From: Myxococcales bacterium
GTDB taxonomy: Bacteria > Myxococcota_A > Polyangia > Fen-1088
DNA length: 46,790 nucleotides
Assembly (NCBI GenBank): GCA_003157775.1
Contig: PMKP01000130.1
Span: forward strand, 1,767 to 48,556
Reading direction: 5' to 3'
Made by a program: the position numbers and the translations under genes. Shown piece by piece: positions 1-9,183 of this stretch (position 1 is the stretch's first letter; the number at the start of each line of letters is the position of its first letter). Under the pieces are notes generated by a model that worked only from the letters and a program-made list of their open reading frames with translations, made no database searches and was not told the DNA's origin.

Positions 1-237
1 TGGACGCAGCGGGGTACACAGCAGAGCTGGACGTCAGTGGCGTCGTCGGCCGACGGCACCGGGCTCGTCGCCGCCGCCCGCGCCGTTGGCGACATCTACA
101 CTTCTGGGGACTCCGGGGCAACCTGGGAGGAATCAGCAGCCTTGTCGCAGGACTGGATGTCAGTGGCGTCGTCGGCCGATGGCACCAAACTCGTCGCTGT
201 GAGCAAAGGCTACATCTACACCTACTGCTCTCAATAA
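1..237 (+). CDS. 3' end of a BNR/sialidase-like repeat protein (partial)
   Basis: The reading frame is open from base 1, so this is the C-terminal 78 residues of a longer protein whose start lies outside the window. Two near-identical units built on SVASSADGT, then LVA, then YIYT are visible, with a GDSGATW Asp-box-like motif between them. This pattern is typical of BNR/Asp-box beta-propeller proteins, which are often secreted. The last codons encode a Cys and the frame ends at TAA. No catalytic residues can be judged from so short a piece, and function is unknown. Confidence 0.7.
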   Translation, partial: WTQRGTQQSWTSVASSADGTGLVAAARAVGDIYTSGDSGATWEESAALSQDWMSVASSADGTKLVAVSKGYIYTYCSQ

Positions 238-515
238 TGCCGAGGACCAGTCGCGGGCGCCGAAGCGGATACCACGCAAGACAGACGTGGTGATCGAGCA
301 AAGGCTGCTGGAATTTCAAGTCCCTTCGCCCGCTCAGAAGCCATGGCCGAAGCGTGCCCGCCACCATCCGGGAGCCTGCCGCCGAACATCCCTTGCTGAC
401 ACTCCCAATCTCGGCGCCCTGAGGTTCGATTGCGTGAAGGTAAGGCTGGGCCCAGGCCCTCCTGCCATTGGTTCGGTCAACTTGGGTCCACTGTTTCCGA
501 AGGAGGGCACGATCT
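238..515. other. Gene-free stretch before the GH26 gene
   Basis: I see no credible gene here. An inverted repeat, ACCACG, nine bases, CGTGGT (about 271-291), lies after the upstream gene and could be a weak terminator. An ORF beginning near 287 runs on into the GH26 gene in another frame and looks like chance in high-GC DNA. The promoter of the GH26 gene should lie here, but I could not pick out convincing -35 and -10 boxes. Confidence 0.4.
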
Positions 516-2039
516 ATGCCGAATTCCGCCTCGCACGCAGCTTCCCCCACCGGTCCCAGCCGGCTTCCGGTTCTGCGAGTCGCCGGTTTCCTCCTGGTCG
601 CAACGACCATGGGCAACTGCTCGAACACCGCTGCACCCGCCAACCCGCCTGATTCGAGCACGGCCCGCTCGGACGCTACGTCCGCGACAGGCGGCGCCAC
701 CGCCACAGGGGGCCCATCCGGGACGGGAGGCACGCCTTCGACCGGGGGCATGGTCGCGACCGGCGGCACGACCGCGACTGGTGGAATCAGCGCGAGAGGC
801 GGCACCACCGGCAATGGCGGCAGCGCTCCGGCCGATGCCAGCCCGGCCACAACCGGCGGCGCAGCGACTGGCGGAGCTTTCGCAAGCGGGGGCGTCGGAC
901 GAACCGGGGGCACAACCGCGACAGGCGGCACCTCCCCTGCCGATGCGGCTACGAGCAACCGGGATGCGGGAAATCCTGATGGACGGCCGAATGCGGATGT
1001 AGGCGCAGGCGGGTCTCCGAGAACCGGCGGAAACACGGGCATGGGCGGCGCAACGGGCACCGGCGGAAACACGGGCACCGGCGGAAACACGAGCACGGGC
1101 GGAAACACGAGCACGGGCGGTGCTACGGCAGGTGACGCCGGCACTACCCCCGCCAATTGCACCGCCGTGCCGGTGACACCCAACGCTACCCAACAGACGC
1201 GCAACGTGCTGTGCTATCTGCACAGCATATACGGCAACGGCATCCTCTCGGGTCAGGAGGAGGACAACAACGATAACGGGATGAACACGGTCTTCGCGGC
1301 CACGGGGAAGTATCCGGCGATTCGCGCCTTCGACGTGAACAATAGTCAGGCACCCACTCAATGCGTCACGCATTGGAACAACGGTGGCATTTGCATGTTC
1401 GGCTACCACATGGGCATCAACGGAGGCAGCTACAATACCAAGACTAACATCGACAACGTGCTTGCCGCGGGCACGGCTGAGAACACGAGCTTCAATACGG
1501 ATTTGGATCGGATCGCCCAGTTTGTTCAGCCGCTGAAGACCGCTGGCGGCGTCGCGATCCTCCGGATGTTCCACGAAGCCGGCAGCGATTGCAGCTGGTT
1601 CTGGTGGTCCATGGGGACTTCAGCACAGTGGCAGAGTCTTTTCAAATACGCGTTCAACTACTTGACGGCCACAAAGGGGCTCAACAATGTTCTGTGGCTA
1701 GCGCCTCTCTGCCAGCGTCCAACTTCCGCGTACAACCCCGGCGCGCAATACATCGACCTTGGTGGAGCGGACGACTACGTGGCCGCAGGAGACACGGAAC
1801 CGCTGACCAGCATCTTCCAGCAGGCGGAAACCGCATTCCCCAACATGATGGTTGCGCTGCATGAGTGCGGCACGATTCCGGATCCCGATCAGCTCAAGTC
1901 GACAGGTACCAAGTGGCTATTCTTCAACGTTTGGGCAAACCCATTCTTCAATTCACCCTACAACACCACGGCCCATCTTCAGGCGGTCTATTCGAACGCC
2001 TACGTGATCACACGGGACAAACTGCCCAGTTTCAAATGA
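516..2039 (+). CDS. Surface lipoprotein with TGG linker and GH26 beta-mannanase domain
   Basis: Predicted 507-residue exported glycoside hydrolase. The ATG at 516 follows AGGAGG at 501-506, so it is preferred over the in-frame start at 468. The N-terminus has a hydrophobic segment ending in MGNC, a plausible lipoprotein cleavage site. A low-complexity linker of roughly 170 residues, rich in TGG and GTGG units, follows. The C-terminal 300 residues look like family GH26: ILRMFHEAG carries the expected acid/base Glu354, followed by the aromatic SWFWW stretch, and ALHECG carries the expected nucleophile Glu450. The 96-residue spacing suits the family. The likely role is cutting mannan or galactomannan at the cell surface. 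GH26 also contains other beta-glycanases, so the substrate is inferred. Confidence 0.85.
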   Translation: MPNSASHAASPTGPSRLPVLRVAGFLLVATTMGNCSNTAAPANPPDSSTARSDATSATGGATATGGPSGTGGTPSTGGMVATGGTTATGGISARGGTTGNGGSAPADASPATTGGAATGGAFASGGVGRTGGTTATGGTSPADAATSNRDAGNPDGRPNADVGAGGSPRTGGNTGMGGATGTGGNTGTGGNTSTGGNTSTGGATAGDAGTTPANCTAVPVTPNATQQTRNVLCYLHSIYGNGILSGQEEDNNDNGMNTVFAATGKYPAIRAFDVNNSQAPTQCVTHWNNGGICMFGYHMGINGGSYNTKTNIDNVLAAGTAENTSFNTDLDRIAQFVQPLKTAGGVAILRMFHEAGSDCSWFWWSMGTSAQWQSLFKYAFNYLTATKGLNNVLWLAPLCQRPTSAYNPGAQYIDLGGADDYVAAGDTEPLTSIFQQAETAFPNMMVALHECGTIPDPDQLKSTGTKWLFFNVWANPFFNSPYNTTAHLQAVYSNAYVITRDKLPSFK

Positions 2040-2065
2040 CTTGACTCAAGGATTTCGGCTCGATC

Positions 2066-2085
2066 GGGTTCTCGCACTGGAACCC
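2066..2085. terminator. Hairpin between convergent genes
   Basis: GGGTTC at 2066-2071 pairs with GAACCC at 2080-2085 over an eight-base loop, in the 45-bp gap between the plus-strand GH26 gene and the minus-strand lipoprotein gene. The location suits a bidirectional terminator. There is no clear T-tract and the stem is short. Confidence 0.35.
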
Positions 2086-2951
2086 TACTGGAAGTCGCAG
2101 CAGTAGAGAGTCGCCGGGTAGCCTTCTGCGCTGACACCCGAAGACCCCGGGTCGGGACAGTGCATGGGCGGGTAGTTCTGCTCAGGCGTGTCGGGACCGT
2201 AACAGGCAAAACCGAACCTGCCCGGCTGACAATCGGGAACCGCCATGTCCTGGAGACAGGTGCCGCCAATGGGAACCAGCCCGGGGGTGTAGCAACAAAA
2301 AGTATCGTAGTTGGGGTTGCTCGCCGGCGTCGGAATGGGACAAAGCTGATAGTAGAGGTCGGCGCGGCTCTTGTTAGCACCAAGGTCCTGCGCGGTCGGT
2401 ACGTTGCCAGCCGGACAGAGCCATCCCATCAGGGCCGCCGAGCACCCGACGCTGTCGGACTGGATACAGTCCGCTGGCTGCCTTGACCCCGAGCAGCAGT
2501 ATTTGATCAAGTCACCATCCCTGACGCCCTGATTGCAGTAGACCGTGGCATTGAGTGCTTCGGGTCGGTCGGCGCCCCGACATTGGTAGCCGTAGGTGCC
2601 GGGGTCGCAGATGGCGACCGGATCGTAGGCGCAAGATGTCACCAGGGCGGAACAGCAGTAGGGTTGCGTCCCGTCGTTGCCCAACCCACCTTGGTTCGCA
2701 CACACGAGGCCCTGCGGAACCCCGTCAAGGTAGATGGGATTCTCGTCTGGCCGGGCTGTGCCTGTGCACGAATAGGCGACAAGACCGAGCGATTCGGCCG
2801 AAGCATCTCCGGCAGCACAGTCGATAGTCGCCGGATCGGGGACGCAGCCGCCGTTGGCAGGCGGTTGGTTGTCCGTACACGCACTGGCACCAAGTCCGCA
2901 CAGAAGCGGCACCATTGCGAAGTATGGCGGGTGATTCTTCGTAATCACCAT
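2085..2951 (-). CDS. Cys-rich repeat lipoprotein, function unknown
   Basis: Predicted 288-residue secreted protein. The N-terminus gives a signal peptide ending in GASAC, a likely lipobox. The rest holds about four imperfect units of 45-60 residues, each with a Cys pair, a YxCxG or FACYG motif, a Pro-rich turn and a closing YCC or FCC. The Cys content suggests disulphide-bonded extracellular modules. The start at 2951 gives a lysine-containing n-region; a later ATG at 2915 would give a very short signal. The gene starts three bases after the GH28 gene ends and is probably cotranscribed with it, suggesting a binding or accessory role in pectin degradation. I do not recognise the family. Confidence 0.7.
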   Translation of the reverse strand: MVITKNHPPYFAMVPLLCGLGASACTDNQPPANGGCVPDPATIDCAAGDASAESLGLVAYSCTGTARPDENPIYLDGVPQGLVCANQGGLGNDGTQPYCCSALVTSCAYDPVAICDPGTYGYQCRGADRPEALNATVYCNQGVRDGDLIKYCCSGSRQPADCIQSDSVGCSAALMGWLCPAGNVPTAQDLGANKSRADLYYQLCPIPTPASNPNYDTFCCYTPGLVPIGGTCLQDMAVPDCQPGRFGFACYGPDTPEQNYPPMHCPDPGSSGVSAEGYPATLYCCDFQ

Positions 2952-2954
2952 GTC

Positions 2955-4619
2955 CTACCGAAGCCATCCCGGAGGCACTTCCGGCGTGGGCAGGGTCGGG
3001 AAGACGCAGGGCTGGGGCGTACTCCCATCGGTTCTGATGTCGGTCACCGTGGCCCCTTGGCCGGCGGGCGTGAAGTTGACGTTTCCGGGGCCGAGCGTGA
3101 TGTTGGCAAACTCCGCTTCCACGTCCAGGGGGCCCAGGTTGTCGATGATCACGTTGTCCAGCGTGACCGGACCAACCGGTCGGGCCGCATTGAAGCCCTC
3201 GATGGTCACCACCGGCCGCTGCACACCCATGCAGGTCACGTGGTGGATGTTCTGGAAGGTCAGCGTCCTGAAGTCGGGATACAAGGTTCCAGCGAATTGG
3301 GGATTGTATGCAGTGCTGACCAAGATCGCGTTGGTCATGTCGCGCATGCAGATGTTGCTGTACGAGATATTGTTGACCAACCCTCCCCGGCTCTCGTCGG
3401 ACTTCACGCGAATCCCATTGAAATCCGACGTGGTTGCGTCGTACCCCACCGGGCGAGAATCCGCATCAATAGTGAGGTCGTAGATACTCACGTTCTCGAC
3501 CCCGACGTGGGGCACGCCGTCGTGTGAGGCGTCGGTTCCGTAGGTCTCACTGCCGATCGACATCCCGTGACCGGTTCCGAAGTGGTTGTGCGCGACGACC
3601 AACTCGGATACCAGGTGGCCACCTTTGATCGCAATTTGATCGTCCCCGGTGCTGATGGTGCTGCAGGCAATGACACCACACTGCGCGACGCTGCCCTCTC
3701 CGGGGTCGACACCGTCGGTATTGCGCGCGAAACTCGGCGTCAGCACGTCTCCCCGGCTGTTGGTCCAGCGCGAGGGCGTGAGGATGGTGATGCCCCAGAC
3801 GATGAATCCCTTGCCAGGGCTCGAACAATCCCCGTCAGCCGGGTACGAGGTCAGCTTGACGTGGAACTTGGGCGAATTGTGCAGGGTGATCCGGTACAAC
3901 AGCAAGCCTGTGGTTTTCGTGGCCGTGTTGATCAGGGTGGGATTCCCTATACTGCCGTCGATTGCGCGGAGGGCATAGGAGGACTGCCACCAGGAGTAGT
4001 CCTTCCCAAGCAACGGCTCGCCCCCTTGGCCATCAATGACCCCGTCGCCCACGATGCCGGGACTGGTGCCACCCACAGTGATGAAGTCGTTGCACGCACC
4101 CGAATCACTGATACCCAGAAGGCCACAATTCCCGGTCTTCTGATAGAGATCGGGGTTGCGCGAGGCGTACAGGGTGGTCCCGGCATCGATCCACAGCGTG
4201 ACGCTGGTGACCTGCAAATGTCCCGCGACGAAGGCATGGTTCGGGCCGTCGCTCACCAGCTTGACCGCCCGGCCCTGGCACGCGGAGAGGGCTGCTTGAA
4301 TCCGGTCCGTGTCCAGGGGGTTGTTGGGGTCGTCTTCGACTGGCGCCAATTTGGTCGCTGGCAAGGTCTGACAGACGTCGGTCGGGAGAGTTGGTTCCGG
4401 AGGTAGGTTGGGATCGTCGGCGCCACAAGCTACGCCGCCGGTCGACTCGGCCGGGGCGGGCACGGTGCCACAAACGTAGTCGATGGCCGGAATGTCGTCA
4501 TTGGTGCCGCAGGCGGTGATGCCAAGCAGTAAGACTGCCCACCCAAGGTCGAGCAGTCCCGCTCGTGACAATCGCACGAGCGCCTGCGCAACCATCAGAC
4601 CATTCCGTTGCATCCTCAT
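2955..4619 (-). CDS. GH28 polygalacturonase lipoprotein
   Basis: Predicted 554-residue exported pectinase that hydrolyses alpha-1,4 links of polygalacturonate. A hydrophobic N-terminus ends in LGITAC, giving lipid attachment at Cys37. The right-handed beta-helix domain carries the GH28 signatures in order: NTD at 300-302, GDDQ with Asp326 and Asp327, GHG around His351, and the RIK-type motif as RVK at 404-406. These supply the three catalytic Asp residues and the substrate-binding His, Arg and Lys. It is the middle gene of a three-gene minus-strand operon, 49 bp after the TGG lipoprotein gene and three bases before the Cys-rich lipoprotein gene. Unlike its neighbours it has no long TGG linker. 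Endo versus exo action cannot be told. Confidence 0.9.
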   Translation of the reverse strand: MRMQRNGLMVAQALVRLSRAGLLDLGWAVLLLGITACGTNDDIPAIDYVCGTVPAPAESTGGVACGADDPNLPPEPTLPTDVCQTLPATKLAPVEDDPNNPLDTDRIQAALSACQGRAVKLVSDGPNHAFVAGHLQVTSVTLWIDAGTTLYASRNPDLYQKTGNCGLLGISDSGACNDFITVGGTSPGIVGDGVIDGQGGEPLLGKDYSWWQSSYALRAIDGSIGNPTLINTATKTTGLLLYRITLHNSPKFHVKLTSYPADGDCSSPGKGFIVWGITILTPSRWTNSRGDVLTPSFARNTDGVDPGEGSVAQCGVIACSTISTGDDQIAIKGGHLVSELVVAHNHFGTGHGMSIGSETYGTDASHDGVPHVGVENVSIYDLTIDADSRPVGYDATTSDFNGIRVKSDESRGGLVNNISYSNICMRDMTNAILVSTAYNPQFAGTLYPDFRTLTFQNIHHVTCMGVQRPVVTIEGFNAARPVGPVTLDNVIIDNLGPLDVEAEFANITLGPGNVNFTPAGQGATVTDIRTDGSTPQPCVFPTLPTPEVPPGWLR

Positions 4620-4668
4620 CAGGTCAAGTCGAGTTCACGCTGTTGCGGCGAACCAATTGCGTACTCAC

Positions 4669-5472
4669 TCAGCATCCCTGGCCACCGGGGCATGGCCAAG
4701 CCGATGTGCTGGCACAGGTCCACTTGCCCGGCGTCCCAGCCGCTGTGGCTGGGCACACACAGTAGCCCTGCTTGGTGGCGCCGGTCGAGTCGGCGTAGTT
4801 GCCATTGAGGTTACAGGGCACACAGTCGAGCACGTTACAGGATGTGCTCGCCTGCGGTGCCACGTCCGTGGGACAAGTCGGGTCGGCGACAAATGGGGTT
4901 GCAATCTTGTAGCAGGAATAGTCCCCCGGCGGGAAACTGCAGCCCGACTGCTCGACGTAGCTTCCAGCCGTGCAGGTTTCCGACTTGAAGCCGATGCTCT
5001 TGGGCCCGCAGGTCTTGTAGCAAAGCTGCGGATCCATCGCCGTGCAGTCCCCAGCCTTGGTAGGGGAACTGCCCGCGGCCGTCATGAGCGTTGCGCACGA
5101 TGGCTGGAAGGCGCTGGTCCCGCCGTCGCCTGTGCCCGTGCTTTGACCCGCGTCGATTGTGCCGCCTGTCGCAGGCGCGCTGGTAGCACCACCCGTGCCG
5201 ATTGTGCCGCCCGTCGCAGGCGCACTGGTGGCACCACCTGTGCCGATCGCCCCGCCCGTCGCAGGCGCGCTGGTGGCACCACCCGTGTCGATGGTCCCGC
5301 CCATCGCAGGCGCACCCGTGACACCACCCGTGCCGGTCACCCCGCCCGTCAGCGTTCCGATCGTACCCCCGGCGCCGGTCGTGCTGGGATTGTTGCTCCC
5401 GCAGCCCTGAAGAAGGAACACCTGCGACAAGAGCGCCACAGTTCCAATGTACGCTGCAGTCCGTATGGTCAT
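4669..5472 (-). CDS. TGG-linker lipoprotein with Cys-rich C-terminus
   Basis: Predicted 267-residue secreted protein of unknown function. The ATG at 5472 is chosen because GAGGGA lies about six bases upstream and because it begins a standard lipoprotein signal (hydrophobic stretch ending in LLQGC). The frame stays open further upstream to 5787, but that part covers intergenic repeat sequence. Residues 25-105 are repeated TGGA, SAPATGG and IGTGG units. The C-terminal 150 residues hold about 16 cysteines and resemble small disulphide-rich binding domains. First gene of the operon with GH28, so a surface accessory protein for pectin degradation is a reasonable inference. Confidence 0.75.
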   Translation of the reverse strand: MTIRTAAYIGTVALLSQVFLLQGCGSNNPSTTGAGGTIGTLTGGVTGTGGVTGAPAMGGTIDTGGATSAPATGGAIGTGGATSAPATGGTIGTGGATSAPATGGTIDAGQSTGTGDGGTSAFQPSCATLMTAAGSSPTKAGDCTAMDPQLCYKTCGPKSIGFKSETCTAGSYVEQSGCSFPPGDYSCYKIATPFVADPTCPTDVAPQASTSCNVLDCVPCNLNGNYADSTGATKQGYCVCPATAAGTPGKWTCASTSAWPCPGGQGC

Positions 5473-5615
5473 CGAATCCCTCGCTTTCTTCTTTGGGGTT
5501 GTTCCTTGCTCGCATATCCAGACGGCCCCGGAGGCTCTCTGAGTCAAACATCCAGGTACCAAGGCTGCTTGTCGGTTCCATTGGTGCCCGCTGCCAGGTT
5601 TTCTTTCGCGCATTT

Positions 5616-5663
5616 TTGGCCGAAGGAGTTTGGGGCGGCGGGCACTAAGCATCGGTAGGGCAC
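5616..5663 (+). promoter_or_regulatory. Shared promoter-like element, copy 1 (upstream of porin)
   Basis: A 48-bp stretch that recurs nearly unchanged at 9136-9183 and 15403-15450. It contains CCGAAG (5620-5625), a 17-bp spacer, CACTAA (5643-5648) and a conserved downstream block ATCGGTA. The spacing is that of a -35/-10 promoter. It points toward the porin gene starting at 5760, 111 bases after the proposed -10. An extended operator bound by another regulator is the main alternative. Confidence 0.55.
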
Positions 5664-5759
5664 CATGCGCATGCAAGTACTCAAGGCCGTTTGCCATGGG
5701 CAGAAGCGCTTTCTCTGGCTTTCTGCGTGCCCCCTCTTTCACCTCGGAGAGTTCCACAC

Positions 5760-7382
5760 ATGAAGGATCGATCGACGCCAGACTCAAGCAAGCTCCGAAG
5801 TCTCATCGCAATTGCGGTCACTCTCGGAGCGGGCGCCGGTTTTGCACGGGCAGAACAGGCTTCGGAGATCAGCCCGACGGCCGAACCACCTGCGGCGCCG
5901 GCTGATAGATCCTCGTCGGCACCTGTCGAAGCTGCGCCGTCCCCTGCGCAGGAAGCAGCCGGCGCACCGATGCCGGCCGCCGTCCCGCCAGCCCCCGCGG
6001 TGCCCCCGCCACCCCCAACGCGCCCTGCCGTCGAAGCGGCACCAGCGGAAGCGACGCCCACTTCCTGGTTCGCCCGACCGCCGTTGACCCTGGCCCTGGG
6101 CGAGGGCGCCCGAAAGTGGGCGGTCACTCTCTACGGATTCGTAGAGGCCGATGCCATCTTCGACACCACGCGGAGCTACAGTGATTCGATCGGCAGCGCA
6201 CTGGTGGCCCGCAGCGATACCTACGATGGACGCACGGGGCGCACCCAGTTCTCGATACGGAACACCCGGCTGGGCTTCGCCTTCGAGTCCCCGCTCATCG
6301 GGCAAGTGAAGCCGTCGGCGGCAGTAGAAGCTGACTTCTTCGGCCACCAGGAGGGCCCACCAACCACGTCCGAAGACACGTACTTCGACAGTCCGACGTT
6401 TCGGATAAGGCATGCATTCGTGAAGCTCGCGAATCCGTACGTGGACGTCTTGATGGGCCAGACCTACGACGTCTTCGGCTGGCAGAACTACTTTTCCCCA
6501 TGTTCAGTCGAATTCCTAGGACTGCCCAATCAGCTCTTTTCGCGCAATATGCAATTGCGTGTCTCTCATGCCTTCAATGCAGACGGCCCGGTCAGCGTCG
6601 ATGTCGCTGCTTCGGCAGTGCGCCCTGTCCAGCGTGACGCGGAAATTCCCGACGCCAACGCCGGGGTGCGCTTCAGTCTCAACGGTTGGAAGGGGATCAC
6701 CACGCCGGGAAACGTGGGGACTGTCGCGTTGCCTCTCTCCCTTGGCGTGTCAGGTACTGTGCGACAATTCAAGGCGAACGCATTCACCCCACCCCCCGTG
6801 CAGAACTCCAACAGCGCGACGGGCTGGGGATTGTCGGTAGACGCCCTCATCCCGATTATTCCCGCCGCCCGCGCGGAGGACCGGGGCAACCGGCTTACCC
6901 TGGTCGGTTCTTTCGTCAAGGGCAGCGGGATTTCCGACCTCATCACCGCGAACGGCGGGGCGCAGTTCCCGACCTTGCCCAACCCTGCCCAGGCTACCCC
7001 TCCTCCGGTGTACACCGCGAACATTGACAACGGCCTCGTGTCCTTTGACGCAAGTGGCGTTCTCCACACCATTGATTGGCAGGCCCTCCGGGTCGGGTTT
7101 CAGTATTACTTGCCGCCGTGGGGAGGGCGAATGTTTCTTTCTGCAAACTACACCCAGGCTCACTCGGGAAACCTGGCCAAGCTCTTCCCAAGGGGCGGCG
7201 CAGAGATAGAGCTGCTGGTCAACGTCGCGGACACCTCACGCTACGCCGACCTCAACCTCTTCTGGGACGCGACACCTGCGGCGCGGATTGGGCTATCTGG
7301 GCAGTACACCCAGGTCGAGTACCTCGACGGAGCCAAGCCGCACAACATCCGCGGCATGGTCCAGACGGTCTACCAATTTTAG
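5760..7382 (+). CDS. Outer-membrane porin, DcaP-like
   Basis: Predicted 540-residue beta-barrel. The ATG at 5760 follows GGAGAG and opens a signal peptide cleaved after GFARA. A Pro/Ala-rich stretch (about residues 40-105) resembles a periplasmic spacer. The barrel region starts with VTLYGFVEADAIFDT, has the RNTRLGF strand common to DcaP-type and other trimeric porins, and ends in YQF, a C-terminal aromatic expected for outer-membrane assembly. Lying among pectin-degrading enzymes and behind the shared promoter element, it may admit oligogalacturonides, but that substrate is inference. Its TAG stop overlaps the stop of the convergent PL9 gene by three bases, so no terminator separates them. 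Confidence 0.8.
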   Translation: MKDRSTPDSSKLRSLIAIAVTLGAGAGFARAEQASEISPTAEPPAAPADRSSSAPVEAAPSPAQEAAGAPMPAAVPPAPAVPPPPPTRPAVEAAPAEATPTSWFARPPLTLALGEGARKWAVTLYGFVEADAIFDTTRSYSDSIGSALVARSDTYDGRTGRTQFSIRNTRLGFAFESPLIGQVKPSAAVEADFFGHQEGPPTTSEDTYFDSPTFRIRHAFVKLANPYVDVLMGQTYDVFGWQNYFSPCSVEFLGLPNQLFSRNMQLRVSHAFNADGPVSVDVAASAVRPVQRDAEIPDANAGVRFSLNGWKGITTPGNVGTVALPLSLGVSGTVRQFKANAFTPPPVQNSNSATGWGLSVDALIPIIPAARAEDRGNRLTLVGSFVKGSGISDLITANGGAQFPTLPNPAQATPPPVYTANIDNGLVSFDASGVLHTIDWQALRVGFQYYLPPWGGRMFLSANYTQAHSGNLAKLFPRGGAEIELLVNVADTSRYADLNLFWDATPAARIGLSGQYTQVEYLDGAKPHNIRGMVQTVYQF

Positions 7383-9076
7383 AGTGTCGCGATGTCGGGC
7401 AGGCTTCCGTCGGCGTTGCGCTTGGCAGCAGACGCCTTCGCCGAAATGGCGGAGGCGGTCACGCGATTCTGAACGGTGATGCCCTGAAAGTCCCCGCCGT
7501 TTGAGTTTGTATTGTTCCACGCTCCACACTTGTCGCAGGTCATGGCAGCCGGGTTGGAGTTGTTGGTGAAGGCCCAGTCAGAGATGTGAGACCCGCCCTT
7601 GCTCTGATTGTTGTCAAAGCCAAAGTCGTTGGACATGACGTGCGCCGCGGACACCTTGTTTCCACCCATCTTGAAACCATTTCCATTGCTGCCAGACCCT
7701 GCCGTCGTGGCCCCCATGTTGAACGCCCAGGAATTTTTCACCGTCACGGGCGAAGTCCAAGCATAGAAGTCAAAGCCGTCGTCGGCATTGTCCCAGGATC
7801 GGCAGCCGTCGAAGACGTTTCCCGAGCCAGCCGTGGCCGAATTCTCCTTGGCGCAGAATCCATCTGCGTTGGCGCCGTTGCACGGCGTGTCGGCGTTTTG
7901 GTGCGAGTCACAATTGAGAATTGTGTTGTTCATCCCGCTGTTCGCATACCCCGAGCCAGCGCGGATGCTAATCCCACAGTCCCCATTATTGTGGACATCG
8001 CAGTCCTGAACGACGATATACTGGCCTTGGACGCTGATACCCCATCCATTGGCATTCTTGACCTCGAAACCCTTGAACAAGTAGTAGTCGGCAGACAGAT
8101 CGACGGCACCGTGATTGGTTTGATCGGCTGCGGCACTGCCGTCGGAATTGACCAGCGTGCTCTTGCTCATCGTACCGCCTGGATCACAAGCCTTGATCTG
8201 CGGCTGGGTCGAGAAATCGAGGACGGGCTTGCTCGTTGCGTCGGGATCTGCCTGAATTGTGATGATTCTGGATGCTGTCCCCATCCTGGTCTTCTTGGTT
8301 TGGAATCGGGCTGCGAGTTGGTAGGTTCCCGCCTTCACACACATCGTCGATAGACTGCCCGTACAGACCGCGCCGTTTGCGACACCCGTACCGGGCGGAC
8401 ACAAGAGATCATAGCCATGTGCAAGGGTCGCGACCGGGGAGGCCTGGGTACCGGGATCTGAATCGTTCCCATCCGACGCCACCCAGATATCGCAGGCACC
8501 GGAGCTGGTCGCTCCCCCGGCCGGGGATCCCGCCGTCGACGTGGCACCACCTGTCGCAGTTGTCCCGCCGGTTTTGGCCGTCCCACCCGTGCCTGTCGAG
8601 CCGCCCATGGCGCCGCCCGCGGTCGACGTTGCTCCGCCGGTCGCGCTGGTCGTGCCTCCGGTTTTTGCCGTGCTGCCACCCGTCGCGCTGGTCGAGCCAC
8701 CGGTCGCGGCAGTCGTGCCTCCGGTCGAAGCCTGTGTCCCGCCGAAAGCCTTGGTAGTCCCACCCACCGAGCTTGTGCCTCCCGATGAGGGTGTCGTGCC
8801 ACCGAGCGCGGTCGAGGTTCCGCCCGAAACAGCGGCCACACCACCCGCCGAAGCCGTAATCCCGCCCGGCGACGTGGTCGTGCCGCCCGCTGAAGTCACT
8901 CCGCCCGAGGGGCTGGTCGTCCCACCTGTGTTGGTCGTCCCGCCGCTGGCTGTGGCCCCACCATTGTTTCCAGTGCCGCCGGTTCCGGTGTCGCTGCTGC
9001 AGCCCGAGGTCATCAGGCCAAGCGAGAGCAAGGCGCCCAATCCAAGGTCAAAAACAAGACTGCGTTTCATCTTCAT
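7379..9076 (-). CDS. PL9 pectate lyase on TGG-linker lipoprotein
   Basis: Predicted 565-residue surface lyase cleaving polygalacturonate by beta-elimination with calcium. AGGAGA precedes the ATG at 9076; a second in-frame ATG at 9070 is also possible. The signal ends in MTSGC. Residues 30-200 form a TGG/Thr/Ala linker. The catalytic domain is a parallel beta-helix with PL9 hallmarks: NADGFCAK and the DNADDGFDFY block supply the calcium-binding Asp cluster (D-D-x-x-D), and GNGFKMGG carries the Lys that serves as the catalytic base in Dickeya Pel9A. The shared promoter-like element (9136-9183) points at this gene, with its proposed -10 about 75 bases before the start. Confidence 0.88.
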   Translation of the reverse strand: MKMKRSLVFDLGLGALLSLGLMTSGCSSDTGTGGTGNNGGATASGGTTNTGGTTSPSGGVTSAGGTTTSPGGITASAGGVAAVSGGTSTALGGTTPSSGGTSSVGGTTKAFGGTQASTGGTTAATGGSTSATGGSTAKTGGTTSATGGATSTAGGAMGGSTGTGGTAKTGGTTATGGATSTAGSPAGGATSSGACDIWVASDGNDSDPGTQASPVATLAHGYDLLCPPGTGVANGAVCTGSLSTMCVKAGTYQLAARFQTKKTRMGTASRIITIQADPDATSKPVLDFSTQPQIKACDPGGTMSKSTLVNSDGSAAADQTNHGAVDLSADYYLFKGFEVKNANGWGISVQGQYIVVQDCDVHNNGDCGISIRAGSGYANSGMNNTILNCDSHQNADTPCNGANADGFCAKENSATAGSGNVFDGCRSWDNADDGFDFYAWTSPVTVKNSWAFNMGATTAGSGSNGNGFKMGGNKVSAAHVMSNDFGFDNNQSKGGSHISDWAFTNNSNPAAMTCDKCGAWNNTNSNGGDFQGITVQNRVTASAISAKASAAKRNADGSLPDIATL

Positions 9077-9135
9077 TCATTCTCCTGCTGTCAGCGTCCA
9101 CACGCCCGCACGTTGTCGGCGGTCACCTGTGTGCT

Positions 9136-9183
9136 GTGCCTTACCGATGCTTAGTGCCCGGTCCCCTGGACCTCTTCGGCCGA
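9136..9183 (-). promoter_or_regulatory. Shared promoter-like element, copy 2 (upstream of PL9)
   Basis: Second copy of the 48-bp element, on the minus strand. On the plus strand the proposed -10 reads TTAGTG (9151-9156) and the proposed -35 reads CTTCGG (9174-9179), again 17 bp apart. It sits in the 292-bp gap between the divergent PL9 and PL1 genes and points to PL9. The rest of that gap shows no gene; PL1 must have its own promoter there, not identified. Confidence 0.55.

Noticed and set aside
346-353. GGCCGAAG upstream of GH26 as a fourth copy of the shared promoter element
   Set aside because: Only the eight bases match; there is no CACTAA 17 bp downstream and none of the remaining conserved sequence.
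287-652. Plus-strand frame between the first gene and GH26
   Set aside because: No ribosome site or domain, and it overlaps the GH26 signal sequence in another frame.
477-1574. Long minus-strand reading frame opposite the GH26 gene
   Set aside because: It is the mirror of the TGG-coding repeat and GC-rich third positions; its protein is Arg/Ala/Gly-rich without any domain, while the plus strand encodes a clear GH26 enzyme.
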